Assembly: GCA_036250225.1 (NCBI GenBank)
Contig: JAPZLL010000013.1
Location: 744,001-808,000, forward strand
Length of the DNA stretch: 64,000 nt
DNA from: Cercophora sp. LCS_1
Lineage: Eukaryota > Ascomycota > Sordariomycetes > Sordariales > Lasiosphaeriaceae
Reading direction: 5' to 3'
Shown: positions 44,925 to 55,656 of the stretch, in pieces
How positions within the stretch are numbered: the first letter of the stretch is position 1
How the letters are laid out: each line of letters opens with the position of its first letter
Position numbers and translations under genes: made by a program
The notes under the pieces: generated by a model
Database searches by the model: none
Told to the model about the DNA's origin: nothing
What the model saw: the letters and a program-made list of their open reading frames with translations, nothing else

Positions 44925-45876
44925 CTTGGCGGACAGTAACAAAGATTTCCGTCTGGGGGAAACAGAACGATGTTTCAGAAAATGGGCAATGTCTCGGCGG
45001 GGGAAAAACATGTCTCAGAAAACGAAGAGGGGAATGGCCAACTTATCTTCCGAGAGGCGTGGTGTCTCTTACAGACACGTTCGGCCCCGGTGTCGGGGAA
45101 AAGTGACCCGGCGACGAGATCTGTGCTGCTGGCGTTGCGATCTTGTGGTGCCATTGAGGGATACGAGATGATGGCTGTCTTACGGCATCGAGTCTTGTGA
45201 CGGGTTGTGAGCGAGGAACCTTGATGGACATGCAAGAGAGCTCGGACGATAGGAGGGTTGTGGGACTTGGTGTTGCGGTTGCGAGGGTGACGGAAGGGTT
45301 CCTTGTGTGACGGGTTAGTGTGACGGGATCGGACTCGAGCTGGGATGTAAACTCCTATTACTGCAGTGGTCAGGGACTTGGAGAGATCGGCAATTTGGGA
45401 ACTGCGGTCAATGGTCGCATTGTTTTGTTAGGGATACTTCTCGCTTTGGTTTTGGCAGTGTGAAAATAGAGCCGATTTCTATAGGTAGTGCAGACTCACA
45501 AGGTAGCACTCATCCCTCTAACTCATGCATTGTAGGTATCCCGATATTGCTGTACGGAAACCCCATGTCAGGTTGGCCACATGTGCTTCGGCATGCCTGA
45601 TAAAAGACATATCTCAAGGAAGCCATCCCTATTGACAACTAGGGAATGCAACGTTGGGGTTCAGAGGCAAACCGGTGATAACCGAGGCTACCTCTTAGAG
45701 CAGCCTACGACTGACTTTCAATCGAACCGAGACTCCCTCGGCCTATCTCCATGGCTTTGACTTTTATCACTGCTCACGTTCCGAAGGGCTATAAGTTTCA
45801 TCTCCCATCGAAAAATCTTCACCTTTCACCAAGACACTTCCAAAATCACAAACCACTCCCATCACACCCCCCGAAA
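44925..45876. other. Intergenic, no gene seen
   Basis: About 950 bp between divergent genes. Only featureless frames. The last 130 bp are C/T-rich, as expected before the plus-strand gene. Confidence 0.5.
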
Positions 45877-46832
45877 ATGTCAGCCATCACCACCTTTGAC
45901 AACTCCATAGTGGACGTGACAGACCCATCCGACAACTTTTGGACGATATGTCCCACGTCCAATTCCGCCTTCGCTGGCACCGACATCAAGTGCCTGCCCA
46001 TGACGGACTGTCTCTGGGCCAACGACCAGTCCTCGGCCCTCTGCTGCCCGCGCGGCCATCACTGCCGCAAGATCGCACCCATCTCGTGCGATCTCACCCT
46101 TCAGGACGTATCAGCGCACTCGGAGGCAAAAATTAAGACCGCCCTCTTAACGACGCCCCTGGTCGAATGCGGCGTCGACAAGTGCTGCCCGCATGGGTAC
46201 ACGTGCGAGGTGCTTGCTCCCCGCAGGATGGGGATGCCATTTCATGGGGTTAAGTACTGCGCTAGGAATGAAGGTTCTCTGGGTATTCCGGGGGTTAGGT
46301 ACCCCAGCGTTAGGTGAGTTCCAGACTATGTGCACGTCAAGTTGGAGTTGCTGACTGATAACTCCTCAGGGAGGTGGTTGGTGCGAGTCCCAGGGATATT
46401 GAACCTCGTCATGTTATCGGTGATCCTGGCTTTTTCGTTGGCATGGAAAACCAGCAACGTGTTTTGAATGTCAAGCATGGATCAGCGGAACGTCCTCATG
46501 AGGGCTTTCCCGTGATGTCGGTCTTGTTGACGGTTGGACTCGTGGTTGCATTGTTTGCTTTCAAGGTCTGGCTGCACCTAGGGGTGGATTCCCAATTACG
46601 AGCTACCGGCATACCAAAGTGCAAGCCGGACTGCGCTCAATGCTGTTGGGCACATCACAGGTGGCAGGTTTTTACGAGACGTGGTGGAGGTTGGGAAGAT
46701 CCTGAGCTCCAGGGGAGCAACGACGTTGAGCTGCAGGAAAAGGAGGCACGGGAACAAGACCTGCAGCAAAAGGTCCAGGCTGCTTGGGAAGTCAGTGAGA
46801 AGGGGATGCCCTGCACTGATGGGAGGAACTGA
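45877..46832 (+). CDS. Cysteine-rich single-pass membrane protein
   Basis: Exons 45877-46313 and 46370-46832 (GTGAGT...CTCAG) give 299 aa. There is no N-terminal signal peptide. The first half has about twelve cysteines in paired patterns, including WTICPTSNSAF, CLPMTDCLW, SALCCPRGHHCRK and CGVDKCCPHGYTCEVL, resembling small disulfide-rich extracellular modules. One membrane segment follows (MSVLLTVGLVVALFAFKVWL, about 213-232), then PDCAQCC and a charged, probably helical C-terminal tail. Topology with the cysteine-rich half outside would need a reverse signal-anchor. Family not recognised. An upstream in-frame ATG (45751) is less likely. Confidence 0.75.
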
Positions 46833-47452
46833 GGATCTGTTGGCCATCAGCCAAGTCACACACAGAAGAGCTCAGTGTTCGTCAAACTTGATAGCAATCA
46901 CATCACCATCATCGCCAAGCCAGACCCCCTGCTTTTGCGATAAGAATAGCAGTGTTCCCTTCCCGTCCGTCTTCATCTAGGCGAGTGGCTTTGCCTCCAC
47001 GTCTGGTCTTGGCACCCCTGGCTGCGCCTCCATCGTTCCCAGCCAAACGGATATCCGCCATTTTACCCGGGAGATATCCACACCACTCAGACGTCTCCAT
47101 CGGTAAAGCTTCAAGGTTAGAGCTCGTGATTGCTACCTTTCGGCGGAACATTTCCCGTCTGTGAATGTGGAATCGAGATATTGCTTATGCCCAGACGTAG
47201 GTTTCTACCGTGCTCGGTCAAACAGAATAGTAGTGTGGCGTTTGAGCTGAACGGGAGGAAATGAGGAGGGTGTGATTTTGGATACCCTGATGCCATGAAG
47301 CGGTTGGAGACATGGCGGTAGTTGGAAGATTTCCTACTCGGCCACCGAGCTCGTTCATGAACTCGGGATAGCACAAAAGAGTGGGCTAGTCCTAGGTGAT
47401 GTCATAGCAACCTCTGATGAGACATCCTCCTTCGCTATGAGCTCCGGAGAAG
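46833..47452. other. Intergenic with weak minus-strand coding character
   Basis: Minus-strand frames at 46909-47151 and 47117-47374 read as partly protein-like text (for example MADIRLAGNDGG), and a frame ending near 46877 could be a terminal exon. No consistent gene or domain could be assembled; a relic is possible. Confidence 0.3.
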
Positions 47453-47459
47453 TATAAGA
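47453..47459 (+). promoter_or_regulatory. TATA box candidate for the gene at 47554
   Basis: TATAAGA lies about 100 bp upstream of the ATG of the secreted protein gene, followed by a C/A-rich leader. Confidence 0.45.
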
Positions 47460-47553
47460 AGGCAGCGTCTTCTACGGCTTCATCCCCATATTCATCACCA
47501 TCCCCATCATCATCCTCGTAAAACTACCAACACACAAACATCAACCCATTACA

Positions 47554-48108
47554 ATGAAGTTCTCCCTCATCTTCCTCTCCCTCCTGGCGCCCCTCGCCCT
47601 CGCCTCCGTCACACCTACCGCCAAAGAGGACGTCAACCTCGAATTCTCAGCCCTCCACGCCCCCCAAGTCATCGACACCCTCGAACTCCTCCTCGAAGCA
47701 ATCGACAGCATCCCCGATGACGTCCTCCTCGCCGGCGACGAAACCACAAACGGCTGGCTCGTCTCCCACGGCTACCGCAACCCGGGCGCCTCCTCTGTTT
47801 CCGTCTCCTCTCGCTCAAATGATGTCGCCCTAAGCGAGCGTGCCACCGCCATCGCACCCGCAGGAATCATCGACGTGCTCAACTGCGCCGCCAAGATTGC
47901 GCAGTTCATCCTGGAGAACGCCATCCCCGCTGCCAAGATTCTCAAGATCAAGAAAGCGATCAAGGCAATTGGGAATGTGAAAAAGGTTGCCGAGTTGTTG
48001 AGGAAGGTGAGGTCGTTGGCAGATGCGAGGCGGATTGGCGGACAGGCGTTGTTTGAGATTGCGGATGCGATTATTGGGTTTAGTTCTGTTTGGGGAGCTT
48101 GTACTTGA
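47554..48108 (+). CDS. Secreted protein of unknown family
   Basis: A single-exon protein of 184 aa with a strong signal peptide (MKFSLIFLSLLAPLALA, cleavage near 17). The mature part has an acidic N-terminal section and a C-terminal half of amphipathic, Lys- and Ala-rich helices (AKILKIKKAIKAIGNVKKVA). It has two cysteines (NCAA and the penultimate GACT). C-rich wobble positions in the first half give way to G-rich ones at the end, a codon pattern like its neighbours. It may be an extracellular or membrane-active protein; function unknown. Confidence 0.75.
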   Translation: MKFSLIFLSLLAPLALASVTPTAKEDVNLEFSALHAPQVIDTLELLLEAIDSIPDDVLLAGDETTNGWLVSHGYRNPGASSVSVSSRSNDVALSERATAIAPAGIIDVLNCAAKIAQFILENAIPAAKILKIKKAIKAIGNVKKVAELLRKVRSLADARRIGGQALFEIADAIIGFSSVWGACT

Positions 48109-48316
48109 GTATCTTGCGTTTGGGAGAGAACGTCTGCGGTGGTCTGTATTTCGTTTTTGGATGGTGTTGGTTCGGGAGGTCGTCTGCCGAAAGAGGAAAA
48201 AAAAAAACTAATAAAAAATGGGTTGGTTCGAACTCACACTCTCTTGCCCTTTCCGAGCGTGCAGCTGTCTTCCCTTTTCCGGCGAGGAGGGAGATAGCCG
48301 TCGGCAATTCAGAACC

Positions 48317-50410
48317 TCAAACCAAGAAAATCCAACTCCGAGAACCTTCACTTCCTGCCACCTCCCCATCCTCAATTTTTGTTGTCCCACCAAAAGCATC
48401 TCCAAGTTGCTTCTCATCCTCGAACCAAGCCTCAAAAAACCCAACCCTCGAAAAGACACCCTCTGCCAAACCACGCGAATTAACCAACAACCCCATAACA
48501 ATGTCATAATGCACAAACTGAATCATCGGCAACATGACCGTATCACCACCGACCGTCCTCCCCGCCATCCCAAAGCTGCCACCCTCATCCGCCAACAACC
48601 CATCACCAACCCTCTGCTCCAAATCATCAGGATACACCCTAAACGGCTTCCCCTGCCCCGTCGTACCGACAGTCACATTCGCCATCGCATCTCCCACCCT
48701 AATCATCCTCCTCTTGACCAAAATCTTCAACCGATTACACCCCACAAACGCATTCCCCTCGCCACCCACCATCCCGTCCTCTCCCACCTCAACCAGCGAC
48801 TCAAACTCGCCCAGCGTCCTCCACGCATCGCTAATCACCGCCCCGTCGACCGAAGCCCAACTCCAACTCGGCACGCCAAAATCCGTCAATAGATTCATTG
48901 GTCTTCTCTCCTCAACAAACTCGTCGCTTCGCCAGAGCAGTCCCTCAATCAAGTAGCCGCTCCATAGTCCAGCTGTGAATCGCTGGGACGGCATAAGCCG
49001 CGCCAACTCCATCGCCATCCCAAACGCCGCTGGTAGCCTATCACGCTGTCTCGTGAGCTGGGTGCGTGAATACCGGTTTACGAAACCAAGCCAGTATCGG
49101 AACACTTCGTCATCGGATGTATACGCCTTGACGAGATCCCGGAAGCTTCGAGTATTGTAGCTCATTTGGTAGGTGCTCATCCCTGGTATGCCGCTGGGGA
49201 AGGACTCGCAGGCCATGAGGTCGGTGCATTTCCAAAAGACCTGGTGACGGCCAAAGGTGAGAATGCAGGGCGAGAGGTCGCGTTCCTGGGCGACCCAGCC
49301 GCGGGTGTTGAGCGGGGCGCTGGTTACGTTGACTCCCCAGTGGGCCGAGTCGCGGAGGGTGTAGTACCCCCCGAGCGCAATGGGATCGTGATCTGGGTAT
49401 TCGGGCGGGCTGAAGGCGTCCCAGTTCAGCAAGATGTGCGGGGTGTAGTGGGAAAAGGGGTCGCGGGTTGTGAACAGGCCTCTGTCACCGTCGGGGCCGG
49501 ATGCGGCGGCGATGTTGCAAAAGGCGTTTTTATAGATGGACCCCATAATTGACGATTGGGATTCCCAGTCACCGGGTGAGTCTTGGATTATGCAGAGGGA
49601 GTCGATCCAGAGGAGGCAAAGGCCGAGTGTGTGGCTTGTGAGGATGGCGTCTTGGAAAACCTGTTCGAGCTTGGAGATGGGGATTTCGGTCTGAAACTGG
49701 TCGAGGTTGGATTGAAGCAGCCGGAGGGTCGGCTCCGAACTCCAGCGGTGGCTGAGAGTTGCGTAGCGCGTTGTGGGGACAATGTCTTGTGTGAGGCGAG
49801 CTTGCAATGTGCCATTGGTCTCCTGGATGTGGACAAGTCTGGCAGGAGGCTTTGATACTCCTGGGACGGGTTGGCGGCATGTGGCGTGTTTCTCGCATTC
49901 GCCGAGCCAGTGATTTGCTAACAGGAAGGTTTGCGGTGATCCTGTTGTTGTGCTTTCCAGGGGAAACTCTGGTGCCTTGACAGGGGAGATTGACCACTCG
50001 ACTGGGTCCAGGTTGACCGAGACTGACGGCGATCCGAATTCCCACTTGTCAGCGGAGGTCGCGAAGAAGGTTAGTCCTATTTTCTCTCCAAGATACCATA
50101 ACTGGACCCGGAAGCAGAGTCCGTCGGCGAGCGACGCCCTGTGCTCTCCGTGTCTATCGAATATTGTCATGCCTGTGAAGGTGTGCAGCAGTCGTTGACA
50201 GAGAATGCACCCGGCAGTCGCGGCATCCCTCAAAGGCTCTTCGGTTGGGTGATGGTTACGAAGTGAGGAATGGTAATTGTCGGATTCGGCCGACGTTATG
50301 GAGAATTCTGGCTGTGTGGTTGAGATGTCGCGGCATCGACGACACAGTTGGGCCAAAGGCACTGATGGGTAGCCCTCCACTTTGACGTGTGTCGGAATGG
50401 AATCACTCAT
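48317..50410 (-). CDS. HET-domain protein
   Basis: An intact single-exon protein of 697 aa. The HET domain, which triggers heterokaryon incompatibility-type cell death in ascomycetes, shows its three conserved blocks: RYATLSHRW (about 216), LCLLWIDSLCIIQDSPGDW with KNAFCNIAAA (about 265-300) and LNTRGWVAQERDLSPCILTF (about 370). The N-terminal region has a CRRCRDI/CILCQRLL cysteine pair common in HET proteins, and the C-terminal region has VPSWSWASVDG. It is divergent from the NLR at 51762 with a relic between, a layout that suggests a receptor-effector pair (inference). There is no membrane segment. Confidence 0.93.
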   Translation of the reverse strand: MSDSIPTHVKVEGYPSVPLAQLCRRCRDISTTQPEFSITSAESDNYHSSLRNHHPTEEPLRDAATAGCILCQRLLHTFTGMTIFDRHGEHRASLADGLCFRVQLWYLGEKIGLTFFATSADKWEFGSPSVSVNLDPVEWSISPVKAPEFPLESTTTGSPQTFLLANHWLGECEKHATCRQPVPGVSKPPARLVHIQETNGTLQARLTQDIVPTTRYATLSHRWSSEPTLRLLQSNLDQFQTEIPISKLEQVFQDAILTSHTLGLCLLWIDSLCIIQDSPGDWESQSSIMGSIYKNAFCNIAAASGPDGDRGLFTTRDPFSHYTPHILLNWDAFSPPEYPDHDPIALGGYYTLRDSAHWGVNVTSAPLNTRGWVAQERDLSPCILTFGRHQVFWKCTDLMACESFPSGIPGMSTYQMSYNTRSFRDLVKAYTSDDEVFRYWLGFVNRYSRTQLTRQRDRLPAAFGMAMELARLMPSQRFTAGLWSGYLIEGLLWRSDEFVEERRPMNLLTDFGVPSWSWASVDGAVISDAWRTLGEFESLVEVGEDGMVGGEGNAFVGCNRLKILVKRRMIRVGDAMANVTVGTTGQGKPFRVYPDDLEQRVGDGLLADEGGSFGMAGRTVGGDTVMLPMIQFVHYDIVMGLLVNSRGLAEGVFSRVGFFEAWFEDEKQLGDAFGGTTKIEDGEVAGSEGSRSWIFLV

Positions 50411-50760
50411 TGCGCTGGATGAGATTGATAAGATTTGACCGTGTGTCTATTTCGTGTGGATCTTGAAGAGTTGATCGCAGGCAGCCAGGCAGTTGGCTGA
50501 CGTTTGAGCAGTGCGGGGTTTGGCGCAGTGTCGTTGAAGACAGCTTATCGGGCACGTTATAGGTTGACCCAATACTGCATAAAATAGCCGAAGGGACCTC
50601 AGCATATGGAATTCAAATAGCGTGTCCCTATTCCACGTCGGACAGATCCAAACACTTGATCATATGGTCGAGCGGTCTCCAAGTCTGTCCCGCACCCACA
50701 ATCATATCGCAGGTATCTGTTCGCCTTTTCAAGGAATCGTGGACTCAGGCAGCATTGATA

Positions 50761-51150
50761 CTATTTGCAGATCAGTTGACCACCCACCTCTAGCTGGTAC
50801 TCAGCGATGATGTCAAATCGCTCGAGCTGCCGGTGCACGTCGTCGACCGCTTTGCGCATGTCTTGGGCCAGTTTCAGGCAGCAGTCATAGCTTTCGCCGA
50901 CCGCCGTTCTTAACTTGTCGTCCAGCCCAACATCAGCCCACCCTGCGTAGTTAGGGTCCTTCTTCATTGACCGCAAGGTTTCGCCATCCAGGACCAGGGG
51001 GGAGTAAAACATGGCATTCATTTTCGAAAAGGCGTTGCTGCACTCTGAACTTCTTCTTAAATCGCTCCACGGTTTTCTAATAATGGACGAAGGTAGAAAA
51101 CTTCTCGCGCAGGGTCGCGTAACTCTTGAAAGCCAATCCCACCAGGGGGA
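50761..51150 (-). pseudogene. Relic of an unidentified gene between HET and NLR genes
   Basis: A minus-strand frame ending at 50761 reads coherently (SPLVLDGETLRSMKKDPNYA, then DCCLKLAQDMRKAVDDVHRQ). It stays open upstream of its first ATG (51021) to about 51110. A second frame just upstream gives VGLAFKSYATLREKFSTFVH before a stop, as if one frame break separates them. No full gene or domain is recognisable; helical text of this kind is common near fungal NLR genes. Confidence 0.35.
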
Positions 51151-51761
51151 TGACTACAAGACCAAAAAAAAAAAAGAGAGAAAAAAAAAGGGGGGGCAGC
51201 TCCAACGAGCTGCGCTACTATTTACTGTACGGAAAAGGCACCTCGAAGGTTCTACCTCAGCAAAAAGGCAAGATTAACAAGCCGTCGAAGAAAGACAACA
51301 ACAGAGCAGGAGATCTCGGATCCCATCCCACTCCAAGCCCTGGCCCTCCCCCCTGTAAGTAAGTGGCGCTAATGATTCTGACCCCGGCGGAGGAATGATA
51401 ACCGAATACCGGGAAGTTTCCAGATTTCCCCACTTTGAAGTGTTCCGGCAGGCATGATCTTGATCAAAACGTCCATCGAGCATCTTTTTCACCGCCGTTC
51501 TTCGAACTGCGCACAACTCGACTCTCTGACAGGGTAGTTGGGGACACAGCTCTTTTTCAGCCTATCGGTTCGATCATCACCCCCCAGAGCGCAGCATCCT
51601 TGCAGGAACCATGCCAACATGATTGGACGAGGGCAGCGCCCGATTGAGGGGCTCAGCTGGAGGCAACGCAAAACCCAACCACCCGCCATTCCATTTGAGC
51701 CTCTCGTCCCTCTCCACTTCCCATTCTCGCCGTTCGATTGACCCCAGCTGTCGATGGAACG
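51151..51761. promoter_or_regulatory. NLR upstream region with A-rich simple tract
   Basis: Contains an A-rich/G-run simple tract at about 51163-51197 and no gene. The NLR promoter must lie here. The leftmost part flanks the relic. Confidence 0.5.
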
Positions 51762-54700
51762 ATGGATCCTATCACGGCGGTCGGTCTCGCATCCTCCATC
51801 ATTACCTTTGTAGAGTTCGGCGTCAAGCTCTTTGGCGGCGCGCAAGAGATCTACTTCTCAACAACTGGGAGAACCGCCCGAAATGCAACGGCTGAGCTGG
51901 TTGTTCGGGAGCTTCAGCTCTGGTCGACTCGTCTCGCCATTCCCGCCCAAACACGCACCCCGACGGGCGAGGAGATCTCTATCTACAATCTAGCGAAAGA
52001 GTGTAGGGCGATATGCGATGAGATGTTGACCCTGCTCGACAAATCCCGGTCGCGGCGATCTGACTCCAAGGCCAGCGCCGCCGTTGCGGTCTTGAAAGAT
52101 GCTTGGCACAAAAACGACCGCGAAAAGTGCAAGGCGCGGCTCCAGTATTGCCAAGAGCAGCTCAATGTACAAGTGGCCTCCTTGGACAGAAGTGCTATCA
52201 AGTCATCGCTCCAGGGCCTTGTTGAGTCGGCAACGAAGAGCGACAAGCGGTTGGCAGCCCTAGAGAAGGCGGCTAACGATCTCAAGACGCTAGCTAGTTC
52301 ATTCTCCATCGACAACGCCCTTGCCGAGCAGCTTCAGCAACTACAAAGGCTTCCTGATAACGCCGTGCGGGAAATCGCTGAACAGCGACTGCTCTCCACT
52401 TTGAGGTTCCCTGATATGCATGGCCGCTTCGATCAGGTTTTGGGCGCGCACGAGAGCACGTTCCGGTGGATCTTGGAACAAGATCCGTCTGTCAGCTCAG
52501 CTGACGGTCTTTCCAACCTGTCCTTTGTGGACTGGCTAGCCTCAAACGACCCTGAGATCTTCCATATCGCCGGCAAGCTTGGGTCAGGCAAATCGACGCT
52601 GATGAAGTTCCTATTTGAGAGCGACCGTCTGAAAGAACGGCTGAGGCCCTGGACCAATGGAAAGCAGCTCGTTCTCGTCAATTTCTTCTTTTGGCGGGCT
52701 GGCAGCGAGTTGCAAAAGTCACTTGAGGGACTGCTACGGTCTCTGCTGCACGATCTCTTGAAGCAACGCCCAGATCTCATCCCGTCAGCCCTTCCAGCGC
52801 AATGGCGCAAGATCACATCGTTACATCTTCAAGCAGAGCCGGATTTACGTGTTCTGAGGGCAGACGTTCAGAGGGCGTTCAAACAACTGTCTCGCGATCA
52901 GCAAATCTACGACAATCATTCATTCTGCGTTTTCATTGACGGTCTGGACGAATACGCTGAGAGCCGCGAGTACCACTATGAGGATATGATTGCCTTGCTC
53001 CGTGAATGGGCAGCCGCCTCACCCGCCAATCTCAAGATTTGCGTTTCAAGCCGCGAGATTCCTCCCTTTGAAAATGCCTTCTCCCCGCAACGGAGGCTTA
53101 GGTTGCAGGACCTCACTCGCGGCGACATCGAACGCGTCATTCATGCTCGGATTCAAAGTTTCTGGGTGCCAAATCAAGCTGAAGGAGACGGCGCCGAGCA
53201 GAAGCTAGTGTCCAAAGTCGCGGACAAAGCCAGCGGTGTCTTCCTTTGGGTCGCTCTCGTCCTCGAAACGCTGCAGGACGGCTGTCGAAATGGGGACCGG
53301 CTCAAGAGCCTCTTGGAGAAAATCGATGATATGCCGCCGGAGATCGAGTCACTGTACCAGCATCTTCTTGGCTCTATTCGTACCAAGGCTGATAGGCGAG
53401 CTGTCTATCGCACTTTTGACATGGTCGTGCGAATGACGGAAAACGGTGGCACAGGAATATCCCTCTTGCAGTACAGTTTCCTTGACGAATTTGAAGACAA
53501 CCCCACGTTCGCCATCGACGCTCCTGTCAACAACCACTGGGATACCACGAAGAGGGAACGAGAGGAGTTGCCCCGGCTGGAGAGGGCTCGGAATCGACTT
53601 CGGGGACAATGCAAATGTTTACTCGAGGTCAACAAGAGGGGCGACCACATTGCTTTCGTGCATCGCTCGGCCTACGATTTCGTGCGTGAGGACATCAAGA
53701 ACCTCTCAGAGGTGGAACGGGAGAATTTTGACACCGTCGAGGCCATATCCCAGACCTACTTGGCCGAGCTCAAGTTCCGCAATCGACTGCGGACTTCGGC
53801 GGGAAGAGATATCTGGGTCATACTCACGTTACGGAAATTGGGCCTCTCTCGAGACGTCCCACCTTACCGCTTCCTCGAGAGCCTTCGCAACGCCACTCTC
53901 CAGGCACAAAACGTGAACCTTGAAGCAGAAATCTCCCGAACTATCGATGGTATCGCAGGACATGACGACCAAGATATCGATGAAGATAAAGACAACGACC
54001 TGGATCAGGACAGTGAAGAGGAGGATGACAGTGAAGAGGAGGATGACAGTGAAGAGGGGGATGACAGTGAAGAGGAGGATGACAGTGAAGAGGAGGATGA
54101 CAGTGAAGAGGAGGAGGATGAGAAGGTCATTTCATCCTTCTACATCGCCGCAGACGTTGGGCTCTTGGACTACGTCAGTTGGGTCCTCGACAACGATTTC
54201 ACCGTCTCTGACAACACGATAAGGTTTCAAAAGGTTCTGAGTGTCGTCCTGGACGCGACTGTCCGAGCCCCAGGCCATGACAACGTCGAAGCTCTTCTCA
54301 TGGTGCTACGATACCTAAAGCAAGGGCGCCTTCCTGATGACAAACAAACCGCCTACTGCTACGCATCCAACACAGTCTGGGAGGAGTTCATCCTCGTTAT
54401 GGCGCTGATGCATGGAATGCGCCAGTCTCAGCGGGCTATTTTGGGGGAGATGTTCGAGATTATGCTCAAGGCTGGATTGAAATCCGATTATATAGTCTGC
54501 CGGGCCTTTGACCAGAATATTATTATCAATGGTAGACACAGTAATTGGTCCTGGAATACAAAATTCCGCTTCGAGTACCCTCAACATCTCTTCGACCTCG
54601 AAGAGTACTCGCTCGCCGAACTCGTCGATCGGCTTCCGCTAGATAACGCAGAGACGCTCAAGCTGTATATCCACAAAAACCTTGCCCGGGAGAGCGCGGG

Positions 54701-55126
54701 CGCCACTAGCCCGGTATTGGATGGCAATGGCGATGACGATACTGATGGCGGGTTCCCGTCAGGTGAAACACACAGCCCTAGGGTTGGTGGTCTCGAGCCC
54801 CTGGTTGCAACAGCGCTGGAAATTGATTCGGACCAGAATGCCGCTGAAGTTAGCTCACGAGCAGACGCTCTCGCCGTCGACCGAGTGCCGGAAAAGACGG
54901 TCGAGCAATCTGAAACCGCATGGTCACAGCGGTCTGGAGTGCCAAGCGCGAGGAGTGGTCGGTGGGATTTTACGCTTCACGACTTTGCGAGATGGTACCC
55001 GCTCATCACCTTTGGACTGGGTAAGTGCTCGCCTGTCTTCTTTGCCAAGTGTGGTCTTGTTGACTTATAACCTATCCAGGAATTGCCGTTACTGTAGCAT
55101 TCACGCGATACAGCAGGAGTCGATGA
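51762..55126 (+). CDS. NACHT-type NLR with acidic repeat and C-terminal hydrophobic tail
   Basis: Exons 51762-55020 and 55080-55126 give 1101 aa. I start at MDPITAVGLASSIITFVEFG, the usual beginning of the helical N-terminal domain in this fungal family; an ATG 24 bp upstream is possible. Coiled-coil helices run to about 220. The NTPase has Walker A GKLGSGKST (about 270), Walker B FCVFIDGLDEY (about 389) and sensor ICVSSREIPP (about 425). A DUF7791-like winged region follows, with FVHRSAYDFV. An 18-bp tandem repeat encodes (DSEEED)n at about 749-785. No LRR, WD40 or ankyrin array is evident in the C-terminal part. Without the intron (GTAAGT...ATCCAG) translation ends in CSPVFFAKCGLVDL; splicing instead gives LITFGLGIAVTVAF and a basic end, a possible membrane tail. 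Likely an intracellular receptor for cell death or non-self recognition (family knowledge). Confidence 0.9.
54009..54116 (+). repeat. 18-bp in-frame tandem repeat, six units
   Basis: Six copies of a unit beginning GACAGTGAAGAGGAGGAT, nearly identical (one A-to-G change in unit 3), encode six-residue acidic repeats in the NLR. Near identity implies recent expansion or ongoing unit exchange; length changes keep frame. Confidence 0.95.
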
Positions 55127-55346
55127 GCTGTATACAGGTAGATTTCTGTCAGTTAAGTGCAAAGGTGTTAATTGGATTGTAGAAGGCGTGATTAGATATA
55201 AACGGGCGTTGGTCATTTTGAGAGTTATCTGGAAATCTGAGGGAAAAGAGATAGTTACCTCAACTATTTCCCACTCTCGGGTGGTCCCCGCACGGGTCCG
55301 TTTTCGACGACGGCAACACTTGAACGGGAAAGCAGACCCCCACAAG

Positions 55347-55353
55347 TATAAAA
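55347..55353 (+). promoter_or_regulatory. TATA box candidate for the gene at 55402
   Basis: TATAAAA sits 49 bp before the ATG of the small mitochondrial-like protein gene. Confidence 0.45.
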
Positions 55354-55401
55354 GAAGCATAACAGCCGCCGTTAGACCCCAAAGGAAAATTCGGCAGCAA
55401 C

Positions 55402-55656
55402 ATGCTTCGATCAGATGCCTTCCGATCGTCCACAACGAAAGCACCTTACATCCAGACATTCCGTCCGTTCTCAACAACCACCGTCAGAATCTCAAGCATG
55501 GATCAATCCCACGCCGCCGGGAAGGAGCCCGGTCAGTCGACCCACAAGACACATGCATTGAACAATGGCAAGGAATCGATTGTGCCGAAGAAGATCCAGG
55601 AAAAGCTCCCTGAGAAAGTGGAGCGAGCCAGCTCTCGCCCCTTTTGCAGAGCCTGA
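55402..55656 (+). CDS. Small, probably mitochondrial protein
   Basis: An 84-residue frame. The N-terminus is basic and Ser/Thr-rich and ends in FRPFSTTTVR, a typical mitochondrial presequence. The rest is hydrophilic (GQSTHKTHALNNGKE) with VPKKIQEKLPEKVERA, a pattern I associate with small conserved fungal stress-type proteins. Such proteins usually continue after this motif; here the frame ends in SSRPFCRA, so the 3' end may be altered by an indel. Neighbouring frames downstream show no obvious continuation. Confidence 0.45.
   Translation: MLRSDAFRSSTTKAPYIQTFRPFSTTTVRISSMDQSHAAGKEPGQSTHKTHALNNGKESIVPKKIQEKLPEKVERASSRPFCRA

Noticed and set aside
54009..54116. CRISPR-like array
   Set aside because: The repeats are contiguous 18-bp units without spacers, in frame within a coding exon of a eukaryotic gene.
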